A stretch of 64,000 bases of DNA from Bin87 sp965220055. Lineage in GTDB: Bacteria; Chloroflexota; Dehalococcoidia; Lucifugimonadales; UBA3495. Location: NCBI GenBank assembly GCA_965220055.1, contig CBDCPE010000004.1:2852001-2916000 (forward strand). The letters are read 5' to 3'. Made by a program: the position numbers and the translations under genes. Numbering within the stretch: the first letter of the stretch is position 1; the number at the start of each line of letters is the position of its first letter. Positions 15,435-24,900 of this stretch are shown here, piece after piece. The notes beneath the pieces were generated by a model. That model was not told the origin of the DNA, made no database searches, and saw only the letters and a program-made list of their open reading frames with translations.

Positions 15435-17909
15435 ATGGGCAGCAGATTTGAAAAGTTCTCAGAGCGCGCACGGCGGGTTTTGTCCTTAGCCCAGGAAGAA
15501 GCGCAGCGGTTTAACCACAATTACATCGGAACCGAGCATATATTGCTTGGGCTTGTCCGGGAGACCGAAGGGGTAGCCGCTCGAGTCCTGTCAGGGCTGA
15601 GCGTGGACCTGACCAAGGTGCGCTCGGCGGTTGAGTTCATCATCGGGCGCGGCGAGCGTCCGGCGCAGGGTGAGATCGGTCTTACCCCCAGGGCCAAGAA
15701 GGTCGTGGAGCTGGCCGTGGATGAAGCCCGCAGGATGAACCACACCTATATTGGCACTGAGCACCTACTGATTGGCCTGTTGCGGGAAGGCGAGGGCGTT
15801 GCGGCCGGTGTCTTGGAAAGCTTGGGCGTCAACCTTGAAAAGGTCCGCGCCGAGACTCACCGTATCCTCAGCAACTCCGGCAGCGGCAGCTCCACTAGCA
15901 GCCGTTCGACCACCCGTACCCCCACACTGGACCAGCTTGGCGTTGACCTGACCAGCGCGGCGCTGGGCGGCAAGTTGGACCCGGTCATTGGCCGTGACAC
16001 TGAAATTGAGCGCGTCACGCAGATCCTGAGCCGCAGGACCAAGAACAATCCGGTCCTGGTAGGAGAGCCCGGCGTGGGCAAGACGGCCATCGTGGAAGCG
16101 ATGGCCCAGCAGATTTCGTCGGGCGACGTGCCCGACACCCTGCAAGGCAAGCGCCTGGTCACCCTCGACATGGGAGCCTTGGTCGCCGGGACTAAGTACC
16201 GCGGCGAGTTCGAGGAGCGGTTGAAGAAGGTCATTGAGGAGATCAAGACCTCCGGCAATTGCGTCCTCTTCATTGATGAAATCCATACCCTGGTCGGCGC
16301 TGGCGCTGCTGAAGGCGCGGTGGACGCTTCCAATATTTTGAAGCCATCGCTCGCGCGCGGCGAGATCCAGTGCATCGGCGCGACCACGATGGACGACTAC
16401 CGCAAGTACGTGGAGCGCGACCCGGCGCTTGAGCGGCGGCTGCAGCCGGTGCGCGTCGAGGAACCCGACGCCGAGATGACGGTGGATATCCTGCGGGGTG
16501 TCAAGGGCCAGTACGAAGACCACCACAACGTCGACATCACCGAAGACGCAGTGCAGGCCGCTGCCACCCTGTCGACCCGGTACATTCCGGACCGCTTCCT
16601 GCCGGACAAGGCCATTGACCTGCTGGATGAAGCCGGATCACGGGTACGCCTGCGTGGAAGCCATGCTCCGCAGGAAGTTAAGGATGCGCAGGAAGTCCTG
16701 GACCGAGTACGCAAGGAAAAGGACGAAGCCATTGCTTCGCAGCAGTACGAAGTCGCTGCCGAGCTGCGCGACCGCGAGCTCCATCTAACCGAGAACGTAG
16801 GCGACATGGAACGCGAGTGGAAAGCGGATCGGAGCAAAGAGCGTAAGCAGGTTACCGAGGAGGACATCGCCGAGGTAGTCAGTATGTGGACCGGTATCCC
16901 GGTGACGCGGCTGGCGCAGGAGGAAACCGATCGGTTGCTCAGCATGGAAGCGGAACTGCACAAGCGCATCATCGGCCAGGACGAAGCCATAGTCGGCATC
17001 TCCAGGGCGGTGCGCCGGGCTCGGGCCGGTCTCAAGGACCCGCGCCATCCCATCGGTGTATTCCTGTTCCTGGGCCCTACCGGAGTGGGCAAGACCGAAC
17101 TGGTACGCGCCATGGCAGAGTTCATGTTCGGGCACGAGGACAACATGATCCGGCTGGACATGTCGGAATTCCAGGAGCGGCACACCACCGCCCGTCTGAT
17201 TGGCGCGCCTCCGGGCTACGTTGGCTATGACGAAGGCGGGCAGCTCACCGAGGGTGTCCGCAAGAAGAACTACTGCGCGATCCTGCTGGACGAAATCGAA
17301 AAGGCACACCCGGAGGTCTTCAACATCCTGCTGCAGATCTTCGATAACGGCCAGCTTACAGACGCCCGCGGCCGCCGCGTGGACTTCCGCAATTCGATCA
17401 TCGTCATGACAAGTAACCTCGGTTCTGACCTGATCAAGCGCGATACCTCCCTGGGGTTCACCAGAAAGTCAGACCAAGCACAGACCGATCACCAAGCCTA
17501 CGAGCGGATGAAGGACAAGGTTATGGATGAAGTCAAACGCTTCTTCCGCCCCGAGTTCCTCAACCGCCTGGACGCCACCATCGTGTTCCACGCCCTGAGC
17601 AGGGAAGAAATTCACCAGATCGTGGACCTGATGATGAACATGGTCCGCGAGGAGCTCAAGGAACGGGAGATCAGCATCGAACTAACCGAGCCGGCTCGGG
17701 GGTACCTGGCCGAAAACGGTTTCGATCCGGTGCTGGGAGCGCGACCGCTGCGCCGCCTGATTCAGAACGAAGTCGAAGACCGGCTGTCCGACGAACTACT
17801 GGGAGGCAAATTCGAGGAAGGGGACACCGCGATCGTCGACATAGACGAGGACGGCAAGATCTGCATCAAGGTACGGAAGCCGGAGATGGCCGCCTTGCCG
17901 GTGGCCTGA
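15435..17909 (+). CDS. clpC: ATP-dependent Clp protease ATP-binding subunit ClpC
   Basis: 824 residues, the usual ClpC length. Two N-terminal Clp repeats cover about 1-145, beginning FSERARRVLSLAQEEA. The first AAA+ domain has Walker A GEPGVGKT at about 210-217. A UVR-type coiled-coil (EKDEAIASQQYEVAAELRDR) lies near 430-450 within the middle domain that distinguishes ClpC from ClpA. The second AAA+ domain has GPTGVGKT at about 546-553. It unfolds substrates and feeds them to ClpP. AGGAG precedes the ATG. It follows the 5S gene and stands alone; no mcsA/mcsB/ctsR genes are adjacent. Confidence 0.97.
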   Translation: MGSRFEKFSERARRVLSLAQEEAQRFNHNYIGTEHILLGLVRETEGVAARVLSGLSVDLTKVRSAVEFIIGRGERPAQGEIGLTPRAKKVVELAVDEARRMNHTYIGTEHLLIGLLREGEGVAAGVLESLGVNLEKVRAETHRILSNSGSGSSTSSRSTTRTPTLDQLGVDLTSAALGGKLDPVIGRDTEIERVTQILSRRTKNNPVLVGEPGVGKTAIVEAMAQQISSGDVPDTLQGKRLVTLDMGALVAGTKYRGEFEERLKKVIEEIKTSGNCVLFIDEIHTLVGAGAAEGAVDASNILKPSLARGEIQCIGATTMDDYRKYVERDPALERRLQPVRVEEPDAEMTVDILRGVKGQYEDHHNVDITEDAVQAAATLSTRYIPDRFLPDKAIDLLDEAGSRVRLRGSHAPQEVKDAQEVLDRVRKEKDEAIASQQYEVAAELRDRELHLTENVGDMEREWKADRSKERKQVTEEDIAEVVSMWTGIPVTRLAQEETDRLLSMEAELHKRIIGQDEAIVGISRAVRRARAGLKDPRHPIGVFLFLGPTGVGKTELVRAMAEFMFGHEDNMIRLDMSEFQERHTTARLIGAPPGYVGYDEGGQLTEGVRKKNYCAILLDEIEKAHPEVFNILLQIFDNGQLTDARGRRVDFRNSIIVMTSNLGSDLIKRDTSLGFTRKSDQAQTDHQAYERMKDKVMDEVKRFFRPEFLNRLDATIVFHALSREEIHQIVDLMMNMVREELKEREISIELTEPARGYLAENGFDPVLGARPLRRLIQNEVEDRLSDELLGGKFEEGDTAIVDIDEDGKICIKVRKPEMAALPVA

Positions 17910-17938
17910 CCCGAGACTTACGGTCGATCGAAACAACC

Positions 17939-17964
17939 GGGGGCGCCCTGAAAAAGGCGCCCCC
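17939..17964. terminator. Hairpin after clpC
   Basis: GGGGGCGCC (17939-17947) and GGCGCCCCC (17956-17964) pair perfectly around CTGAAAAA. There is no T-tract, but the position 30 bases after the clpC stop supports a terminator or an mRNA 3'-end stabiliser. Confidence 0.6.
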
Positions 17965-18099
17965 GAATGCTACAACCTACTGGTCGATTGGAATGGTTCC
18001 AAGGCGCAAATTTCGCTCTCAACCCGCATCTGGGTTGGCGGTTATTTTAGCCTCTTACTATAGTTCGGCATTCTTCACGGCAAACTTTGAGGTGACTCT

Positions 18100-19236
18100 A
18101 TGGCCAGGCGTTTGCTCAAAGAACTGGAACGGTCCTACGGATTTGACGAAGTTGCGATCGTCCCGGGCGAAATCACGATTAACCCGGAAATGACATCCAC
18201 GCAAATGAGTATCGGACAGTTCTCCTTTGACTCCCCGGTAATGGCCTCGGCGATGGACGGGTCGGTGTCGCCTCGGTTTGCTACGCTGATGCACGAAATG
18301 GGTGGCTTGGGAGTCCTGAACGGCGAAGGGCTTTACACCCGCTACGAAGACCCCTATTCGGTTTTGGAAGAGATTATCTCCATGGACCAGGGCGAGGTCA
18401 CGGAGTACCTGCAAGAGGTTTACAGCCGGCCGGTCCAGGAACACCTGATCGGCGAGCGGGTCGAGGAGATCAAGCAAACCGGGTCCATTGCGGCCATCGC
18501 GTTCACTCCGCAGAGCACAAAGCGGTTCAGTCCTTTGGCCGTAGAAGCTGGGGCCGACATCATCGTAGTACAGTCCACCGTCACCACCGCCCGCCACATG
18601 TCCCGCAGTTATCGGGGCCTGATCTTTTCAGAGTTGATCGAATCTCTCAGCGTTCCGGTAGTAGTGGGCAACTGCGTCAGCTATACCGTGGCCATCGAGC
18701 TAATGGAAACCGGGGTCGACGCCGTATTGGTCGGGGTGGGCCCGGGGGCGGCGTGCACCACGCGGGAGGTGACCGGTGTGGGAGTGCCTCAGGTGACCGC
18801 GACGCTGGAATGCGCCGCGGCGCGGGAGGACTACTTCCAGCGCACCGGCCGGTACGTGAGCGTGATCACCGACGGGGGCCTGCGAACCGGCGGCGACGTC
18901 TGCAAGGCGCTGGCCAGCGGAGCTGACGGCGTGATGCTGGGCACGCCCTTTGCCCAGGCAGCGGAGGCCCCGGGCCGCGGCTATAACTGGGGCATGGCAA
19001 ACGCCCACCCCGAACTGCCCCGGGGGACGCGGATCAACGTCGGCACTAAGGGAAGCTTGAAACAGCTGATGCACGGACCGTCCAGCGTCACCAACGGCAC
19101 CCAGAACCTGGTCGGCGCGTTACGCGTTGCCATGGGAATGTGCGGCGCGTACACCGTTCGCGACTTCCACAAGACGGAAATGGTCATCGCCCCGGCGATC
19201 AAAACCGAGGGCAAGCACTACCAGATGCTCGGCTAA
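18100..19236 (+). CDS. guaB3: GuaB3 family IMP dehydrogenase-related protein
   Basis: 378 residues, shorter than canonical IMP dehydrogenase because the CBS pair is absent, as in actinobacterial and cyanobacterial GuaB3. The TIM barrel includes FDSPVMASAMDGSVSP near the N-terminus, and the catalytic-loop cysteine in GPGAACTT at about residue 219. A glycine-rich phosphate site ITDGGLRTGGDVCKALASGA follows. GuaB3 members act on purine mononucleotides; cyanobacterial GuaB3 has been linked to GMP reductase activity, so true IMP dehydrogenase activity should not be assumed. It is followed 12 bases later by the UGSC selenoprotein gene with its own GGAGG, so the two are probably co-transcribed. Confidence 0.85.
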   Translation: MARRLLKELERSYGFDEVAIVPGEITINPEMTSTQMSIGQFSFDSPVMASAMDGSVSPRFATLMHEMGGLGVLNGEGLYTRYEDPYSVLEEIISMDQGEVTEYLQEVYSRPVQEHLIGERVEEIKQTGSIAAIAFTPQSTKRFSPLAVEAGADIIVVQSTVTTARHMSRSYRGLIFSELIESLSVPVVVGNCVSYTVAIELMETGVDAVLVGVGPGAACTTREVTGVGVPQVTATLECAAAREDYFQRTGRYVSVITDGGLRTGGDVCKALASGADGVMLGTPFAQAAEAPGRGYNWGMANAHPELPRGTRINVGTKGSLKQLMHGPSSVTNGTQNLVGALRVAMGMCGAYTVRDFHKTEMVIAPAIKTEGKHYQMLG

Positions 19237-19248
19237 AACGGAGGAACC

Positions 19249-19788
19249 ATGACCACCGCGACGATCCAGATCCTGGACCCACGTCCAGAGCACAAGACCG
19301 AGGAGCGGGCGGCAGCTGGCCGGTTACCCAGCTTGGCCGGCAAGACCGTGGGGCTGCTGGAAAACCGCAAGTACCACTCGGACAATTTCCTCCAAGAACT
19401 CCAGGTGATCCTCGAGGAAGAATACGCCGTTGAGAAGGTGGTTTACCTGCGCAAGTTCAGTTTCAGCGCGCCGTGCTCGGACGAGACCATCGGGGAACTG
19501 CTGGAGCAATGCGATGCGGTGGTGCACGGAATCGCGGATTGAGGGAGCTGCACGGCGTGGGGTCTCCACGACACAGTAGTTACCGAAACCCGCGGCGTCC
19601 CGTCCGTGAGCGTCATCACCGAGAGCTTCACCAGGGCGGCGCACTCTCGCGCCTCCGCGCTGGGAATGCCCGGCGTCCAGATCCTGGCGCTGCCCAGTCC
19701 GTTGGCACCGCGGTCGATACCGGAAGTGCGACAACTGGCGCACGAATACGCCGGCCAGATCGCCGAGATGCTGACCAACGGCAAGTGA
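19249..19788 (+). CDS. UGSC family selenoprotein, copy 1 (selenocysteine at TGA 19540-19542)
   Basis: A 179-residue protein interrupted by one in-frame TGA at codon 98, inside the motif U-G-S-C (U98, C101). The frame stays open for 81 more codons to TGA at 19786. The second half has protein-like content and aligns with the second copy: HD after UGSCTA, then a conserved TE and GVPS. Before the Sec, both copies share LDPR near the N-terminus, GK..GL..N.K.HS near residue 30-45, and an A-x-H pattern leading to the U. A SECIS-like hairpin follows the TGA (19556-19570). UxxC is a redox-active arrangement like CxxC. UGSC-containing selenoproteins are known from marine metagenome surveys, but to my knowledge their reaction is not established. 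GGAGG precedes the ATG. No selA, selB, selC or selD is in this window. Confidence 0.92.
19540..19570 (+). promoter_or_regulatory. Bacterial SECIS element, UGSC copy 1
   Basis: After the TGA and 13 bases, CGTGG (19556-19560) pairs with CCACG (19566-19570) around the loop GGTCT. The loop GU occupies positions 23-24 counting the U of UGA as 1, the same as in the E. coli fdhF SECIS, whose loop also contains GGUCU. It would bind SelB and direct Sec insertion. Confidence 0.85.
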
Positions 19789-19823
19789 ACGCCGATCGCG
19801 TCAGTTAGCGTGCCGCTTTCGGT

Positions 19824-20573
19824 ATGAAAGTGGTCAACTGGAATGTCCAATGGGCTACGCCCGGTTCGGTGCGTAGCCCAGAGATTTTGTGCCGCATCAA
19901 GAGCCATGACCCGGACGTGATCTGCCTCACGGAGACAGATTGCAGGCTCCTATCCGAATGGGACGGGTACGTGATATCCGCCGCGCCAGTCGGCGCAAAC
20001 AGTCGGCGCAAGGTCCTGATCTGGTCACGGCGGGAGTGGAACGACGTTGATGATGTTGGCAGCGGAGTTTTACCGGCCGGACGATTCATCGCCGGCACTA
20101 CCGAAACATCGGTAGGTCAGGTGACGGTCATCGGCGTCTGCATTCCTTATCACAACGCGAATGTGAACTTTGGCGCCAAGACCCAAGCTCCGTGGCAAGA
20201 CCATGCGGAGTATTTGGACGGCCTTTCTTGCATCCTGAAACGCGCATCGCCCGCCCGGCTGATCGTGATGGGCGATTTCAACCAACAGATTGGGCAACGG
20301 AGAAATCCTTACCCTCCGCTTTCCCAACCGGTTCGCGCGAGTCTACAGGAAGCCATACAAGCCGGACGGCCGCCGGGTTTGACCATAGCCACGGCCGGGC
20401 TTGGATTGCGGGGCCGGCGCGCCATTGACCACATGGCCATAAGCGGCGATTTGTGCGCTGAATCTCTGGCCACGATTGACAATGTAACCTCCGATGGCGC
20501 GAAACTATCCGACCATTTCGGCGTTGTCGCTGACTTGGCCGCTCGCGATCAATCCCAAAATCCACCTCAGTAG
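19824..20573 (+). CDS. Endonuclease/exonuclease/phosphatase family protein
   Basis: 249 residues with the EEP fold markers in order: NWNVQW near the N-terminus, the metal-binding glutamate in DVICLTETD near residue 36, MGDFNQ near 155 and the terminal SDHFGVV near 233, plus IDHMAIS before it. Such enzymes hydrolyse phosphodiesters in nucleic acids or phospholipids; no signal peptide or membrane segment is present. It lies between the UGSC selenoprotein and its partner gene, on the same strand. This may be chance, since the second UGSC locus lacks it. Confidence 0.8.
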   Translation: MKVVNWNVQWATPGSVRSPEILCRIKSHDPDVICLTETDCRLLSEWDGYVISAAPVGANSRRKVLIWSRREWNDVDDVGSGVLPAGRFIAGTTETSVGQVTVIGVCIPYHNANVNFGAKTQAPWQDHAEYLDGLSCILKRASPARLIVMGDFNQQIGQRRNPYPPLSQPVRASLQEAIQAGRPPGLTIATAGLGLRGRRAIDHMAISGDLCAESLATIDNVTSDGAKLSDHFGVVADLAARDQSQNPPQ

Positions 20574-20583
20574 AGTGATCTTT

Positions 20584-21657
20584 ATGTCAACCAACACTCG
20601 AGCGTTGAACTCGCGGCGCATCACAGTGCCTGGCACCTACGACGCGATCCAGGACTACTACGAAGAGCAGGGATGGACCGACGGCATGCCCGTGGTTCCG
20701 GCCACAGAAGACGCCGTGCAGCGGATGCTCGGCCCTTGGGGCGAAGATCCAGCGCTGTCCCTGGGGATAGCGCAACCTTCCAACTCGGAAGTGAACATCG
20801 AGAAGGTCGCCATCAACGCGGTGATGGCAGGCTGTCGTCCGGAATACTTTCCGGTAGTGGTGGCGTGCGTGAAAGCCGCGTTGCAAACGCCGTTCAACCT
20901 GGCCGGATGCCAGGCAACCACGGGCGGAGCGGCCCCCGTGGTAATCGTGAACGGCCCGATCGCGGAGCGGCTGGGGATCAACGGCGACTCGGGAGCCTTC
21001 GGCCCCGGCTACCGGGCCAACGCGACCATCGGCAGGGCACTACGGCTGTTCGTGCGCAACGTGGCCGGGCTCATCATCGGTGACATGGACAAGGCCACAC
21101 TGGCCATGCCGGGTCGGTACTCCTTCTGCTTCGCCGAGAACGAGGCGCGCAGCCCGTGGGAACCGAGACACGTTGATTTGGGATTGGACGCGGAAGACAG
21201 CATGGTGACACTCCACGCCATCCGGGCCTTCTATCCGATTATGGAAACCACGGTATCGCGGGGCACCGACGTGCTCAACACGCTGGTGCAGGGGACGCGG
21301 GCCACCGGGTTCTCCAACTACTACCAGATCGGGACGGGGGCGCAGGTGACGTTGGTGCTGAGCCCGGAGCACGCGGCTGAAATCGCAGCGGACGGGTTCA
21401 CCAAGGAAGATGTCCGCCAGTACGTGTTCGCCAACGCGCGGATGTCCATCGCCGAATTGTCGGGACTCGGACATTGGGGCAACCGGAACTACCCAGATTG
21501 GATAGACGATGAAGACCCGAACACCATGGTGCCGATCGCGCTGCAAGCCGACGACATCGTGGTGGTGGTAGCCGGAGGCGACGGCCGCCATTCCGCCTGG
21601 CTAGCCGGGTGGGGAGTTACCCGGGTGGTGACCCAGCAGATCGAAGTTCCGGGCTAG
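20584..21657 (+). CDS. UGSC-associated conserved protein, copy 1
   Basis: 357-residue protein of unknown function, paralogous to the gene at 31926. Conserved blocks shared by both are YY..xGxTDGxPVVPxT (about 25-41), K.A.NAVMAGCxPExFPVV with a single cysteine (C84), FNL with a following T.GA segment, and a glycine-rich RANAxIGRA..LF near 165-180. No transmembrane segment or signal peptide is seen. The invariant cysteine and the repeated pairing with a UGSC selenoprotein suggest a thiol/selenol partner, but this is inference. The ATG at 20584 is chosen by comparison with copy 2. An imperfect GAGTGA lies upstream. Confidence 0.8.
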   Translation: MSTNTRALNSRRITVPGTYDAIQDYYEEQGWTDGMPVVPATEDAVQRMLGPWGEDPALSLGIAQPSNSEVNIEKVAINAVMAGCRPEYFPVVVACVKAALQTPFNLAGCQATTGGAAPVVIVNGPIAERLGINGDSGAFGPGYRANATIGRALRLFVRNVAGLIIGDMDKATLAMPGRYSFCFAENEARSPWEPRHVDLGLDAEDSMVTLHAIRAFYPIMETTVSRGTDVLNTLVQGTRATGFSNYYQIGTGAQVTLVLSPEHAAEIAADGFTKEDVRQYVFANARMSIAELSGLGHWGNRNYPDWIDDEDPNTMVPIALQADDIVVVVAGGDGRHSAWLAGWGVTRVVTQQIEVPG

Positions 21658-21682
21658 TCCCGTCGTACTATCCTGACGCACA

Positions 21683-21710
21683 GGCCCGCCGAACATTGAA
21701 CCGGCGGGCC
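21683..21710 (+). terminator. Hairpin after the UGSC-associated gene
   Basis: GGCCCGCCG (21683-21691) pairs perfectly with CGGCGGGCC (21702-21710). No T-tract follows. Confidence 0.5.
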
Positions 21711-21769
21711 GTCGTGTGACCTTGGGGGCGAAGCTGACGGGATCTGCCCGAAAAGTTCCGGGCTGACGC

Positions 21770-21893
21770 CTAACTACTCGCGTTCAAACTATCGTTGTGA
21801 GCGGAGGCCGGCGGTCCTGCGCCCGGGCGACGTCCCCTCCGCCAACTGGATTGCCACGTCACTTCGCTCCTCGAAATGACAACTGGGTAGGCG
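21770..21893. repeat. Dispersed palindromic repeat, family B, copy 3 (diverged)
   Basis: The right part (21841-21881) has GCCAACTGGATTGCCACGTC then ACTTCGCTCC and AAATGACAA, matching copies 1 and 2. The left flank reads GACGCCTAACTACTCGCGTT then CAAACTATCG, the reverse complement of the AGTTTGAACGCAAGTGGGCG-type tail seen to the right of copy 2, so the outer parts form terminal inverted repeats. Confidence 0.55.
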
Positions 21894-21989
21894 TAAGAAG
21901 TTCCGGGCAATGGCGCGAAGGGCAGTCCACTGCTATCATTTCCGCGCTACGATATTTTGAATTCTTGACGGAAAACAGGTTCGCCGATC

Positions 21990-24900
21990 GTGTTCACTCA
22001 CCTGCATACTCACACCGAATACAGCATGCTCGATGGCATCAGCCGTATCCCGGACCTGGTAAACCGGACGCGCGAACTTGGCATGGACGCCATGAGCATC
22101 ACCGACCACGGTTCGCTGTACGGCGTCGTCGATTTCTACTCCGAGTGCAAGGATGCGGGCATCAAGCCGATCATCGGGTGCGAGTTCTACGTGTCCCACG
22201 CCAGCCGGCACAACCGCACTGCAAACGAGCGCACCGCCAACCACCTGGTGCTGATCGCCAAAGACAACACGGGGTATCGCAACCTGCTGCAACTGGTGAC
22301 CCTCTCCCATCTGGAGGGTTTCCATTACCGGCCGCGCATCGACAAGGAACTCCTGGAGCGGCACCGGCAGGGCCTGATCTGTCTGTCCGGGTGTCCTTCG
22401 GCCGAGGTTCCGACGCTCCTTGCCGACGGCAATTACCAGGACGCGAAGCACCAGGTCGGTTGGTATCGCGAACTGTTCGGCGAGAATTACTTCCTGGAGT
22501 TGCAGCGGCACGAGCACATTGAGCAACTGCCACGGATCAACGACGGGCTGGTGCGATTGAACCGCGAAACCGGCATACCGCTGCTGGTCACGAACGACGC
22601 CCATTACGTCCGCCAGTCCGATTACCCGTACCAGGACGTGTACATCTGCATCCAGACGGGCACCAACGTGATGGATGAGAAGCGGCTGCGGATGGAAGAC
22701 TCGTCCTACTACATCAGGTCTGCCGACGAGATGGCGGCGCTGTTCCACGATTTTCCGCAGGCCGTGGACATCACATGCGAGGTGGCGCAGGAGTGTGACG
22801 TTTCACTGGGATTCGGCCAGATGCACCTGCCCCGGTATCCGACGCCTAACGACGAGGACGCTGACGCCTACCTGGAGCGAATCTGCCTGGAGGGGTTCAA
22901 CCAGCGGTATGGGCACAACAACGAGGCCGCCCGTGCCCGGATGGAGTACGAGCTGGAAGTGGTGCGGCAAACCAGCTTCGCCAACTACTTCCTCGTGGTG
23001 TGGGACATCATCTCGTTCGTCCGCAAGCAGCAGATCCTCTTTGGCGTCCGGGGGAGCGCCGCCGCCAGCGTGGTGCTGTACTGCCTAGGGATCACCGATA
23101 TCGACCCGATGCGGTACAATTTGGTGTTCGAGCGTTTCCTGAACTTCGAACGGAAGGAAATGCCCGACATAGACATGGACTTCCAGGACGACCGCCGTGA
23201 CGAGGTCTTGCGCTACGTAATCGACCGGTACGGCAGCGATCGGGTGGCCCAGATCATCACCTTCGGCACGTTGGGCCCCAAGGCGGCCCTGCGCGATGTA
23301 GGGCGCGGGCTGGGCATGGGCTACGGCGACGTCGATCGCATTGCCCGGATGGTACCGTTCAAGTCCCGAACGATTGCGGAAGCAATGGCGGCAAACCAGG
23401 AGATGGCAGACACCTACCAGAGCGACGCAGCGATCCGGGATCTGGTGGACAACGCCCAGGCCCTGGAGGGCATCGTCCACCACGTGAGCACCCACGCTGC
23501 CGGCGTCCTCATCGCCGACGAACCGCTGACGGAAACGGTCCCCCTGCAGCGTCCCGCCCGCGGGGACGAGAGCAGTCCGGTCATGATGACCCAGTTCTCC
23601 ATGGACCCGGTAGCCAAGCTGGGCCTGCTCAAGATGGACTTCCTGGGCCTTACCAACCTCACCATCCTGGACCGGACCATCAAACTGCTGGATGAGGAAC
23701 GGGGCATCCGCATCGACCTGAGCCGCCTGACGCTGGACGACGAGGCCACCTACGAATTGCTGGGCACCGGCAATACGACGGACCTGTTCCAACTGGAAAG
23801 CGCCGGCATGCAGCGTTACATCAAGGAACTGAAGCCGTCGGACCTGGGCGACATCGCGGCGATGATCGCCCTCTATCGCCCGGGCCCAATGGAACACATC
23901 GACCGGTTCATCCGTTCCAAGCACGGTAAAGAAAAGGTCACCTATCCGCACCCCAGCATGCAGGAACTGCTGGATGAGACCTACGGCGTGATCGTGTACC
24001 AGGACCAGGTCCTGCACGTCCTGCAGAACTTCGCCGGCTATTCCCTGGGCGAAGCCGACACTGTGCGGAAGGCGATGGGGAAAAAGATACCGGCGCTCAT
24101 GGCCGAAGAGCGTCAGAGGTTCTTGTCGGGGGCGGTTCAGAAAGGCTACAGTGAAGAGTTGGGAGCGGAGATTTTCAACCTGATCGAGCCGTTCGCAGGC
24201 TACGCCTTCAACAAAGCCCACAGCGTGAGCTACGGCCTGATCTCCTACTGGACCGCCTATTTCAAGACTCACTACCCGCTGGAATACATGGCCTCAGTGC
24301 TCAACTGCCGGCTCGACCACGGCGACCGCTACGTTGCGTCGATCAACGAGTGCACGCGCATGGGGATCGGGATCGAGCTCCCCGACGTCAACCAGTCAGG
24401 TATCCACTACACCATTGACTGTTCCGCCGACCGGGCTCAGAGCGGCAAGCTGCGCATCGGGCTGGCGGCGATTAAGACCGTCGGCGAGGCTGCGATAACG
24501 CCGATCGTGACCGAGCGCGTGGCCAAAGGCCCATACGCATCAATAACCGATTTCTGCCGGCGCGTGGATGTATCGGGGCTGAACCGACGTACGCTGGAAG
24601 GCTTGGCCAAGGCCGGAGCCTTCGATTCCTTCGCGCCCCGGGCGACGATGATCGGCAACCTGGACCGCATCTGGGCCCTGGCGCAGCAGGAAACTCGGAA
24701 CCGCAACTCCGGGCAGTTCGGCATGTTCGGCGACGAGATGGACAGCGGCGCCGGCGGAACCCTCCTTGAATTGGACACGTCCCAGCCCGATTACACGCCG
24801 CAGGAAAAGGCCAACCTGGAAAAGGAATACCTGGGAGTTGCCCTGTCCTACAACCCGTTGCTAGCGCTGGCCGCCATCACCCCGGGCGACGCCTACAATT

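Larger units (their letters stand above)
21658..21989. other. Intergenic stretch with a hairpin and a repeat family B copy
   Basis: 332 bases without a gene between the UGSC-associated protein and dnaE. It contains the hairpin at 21683-21710 and repeat copy 3. AGTTCCGGGC occurs twice, on both sides of the repeat (about 21755 and 21898). Confidence 0.6.
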
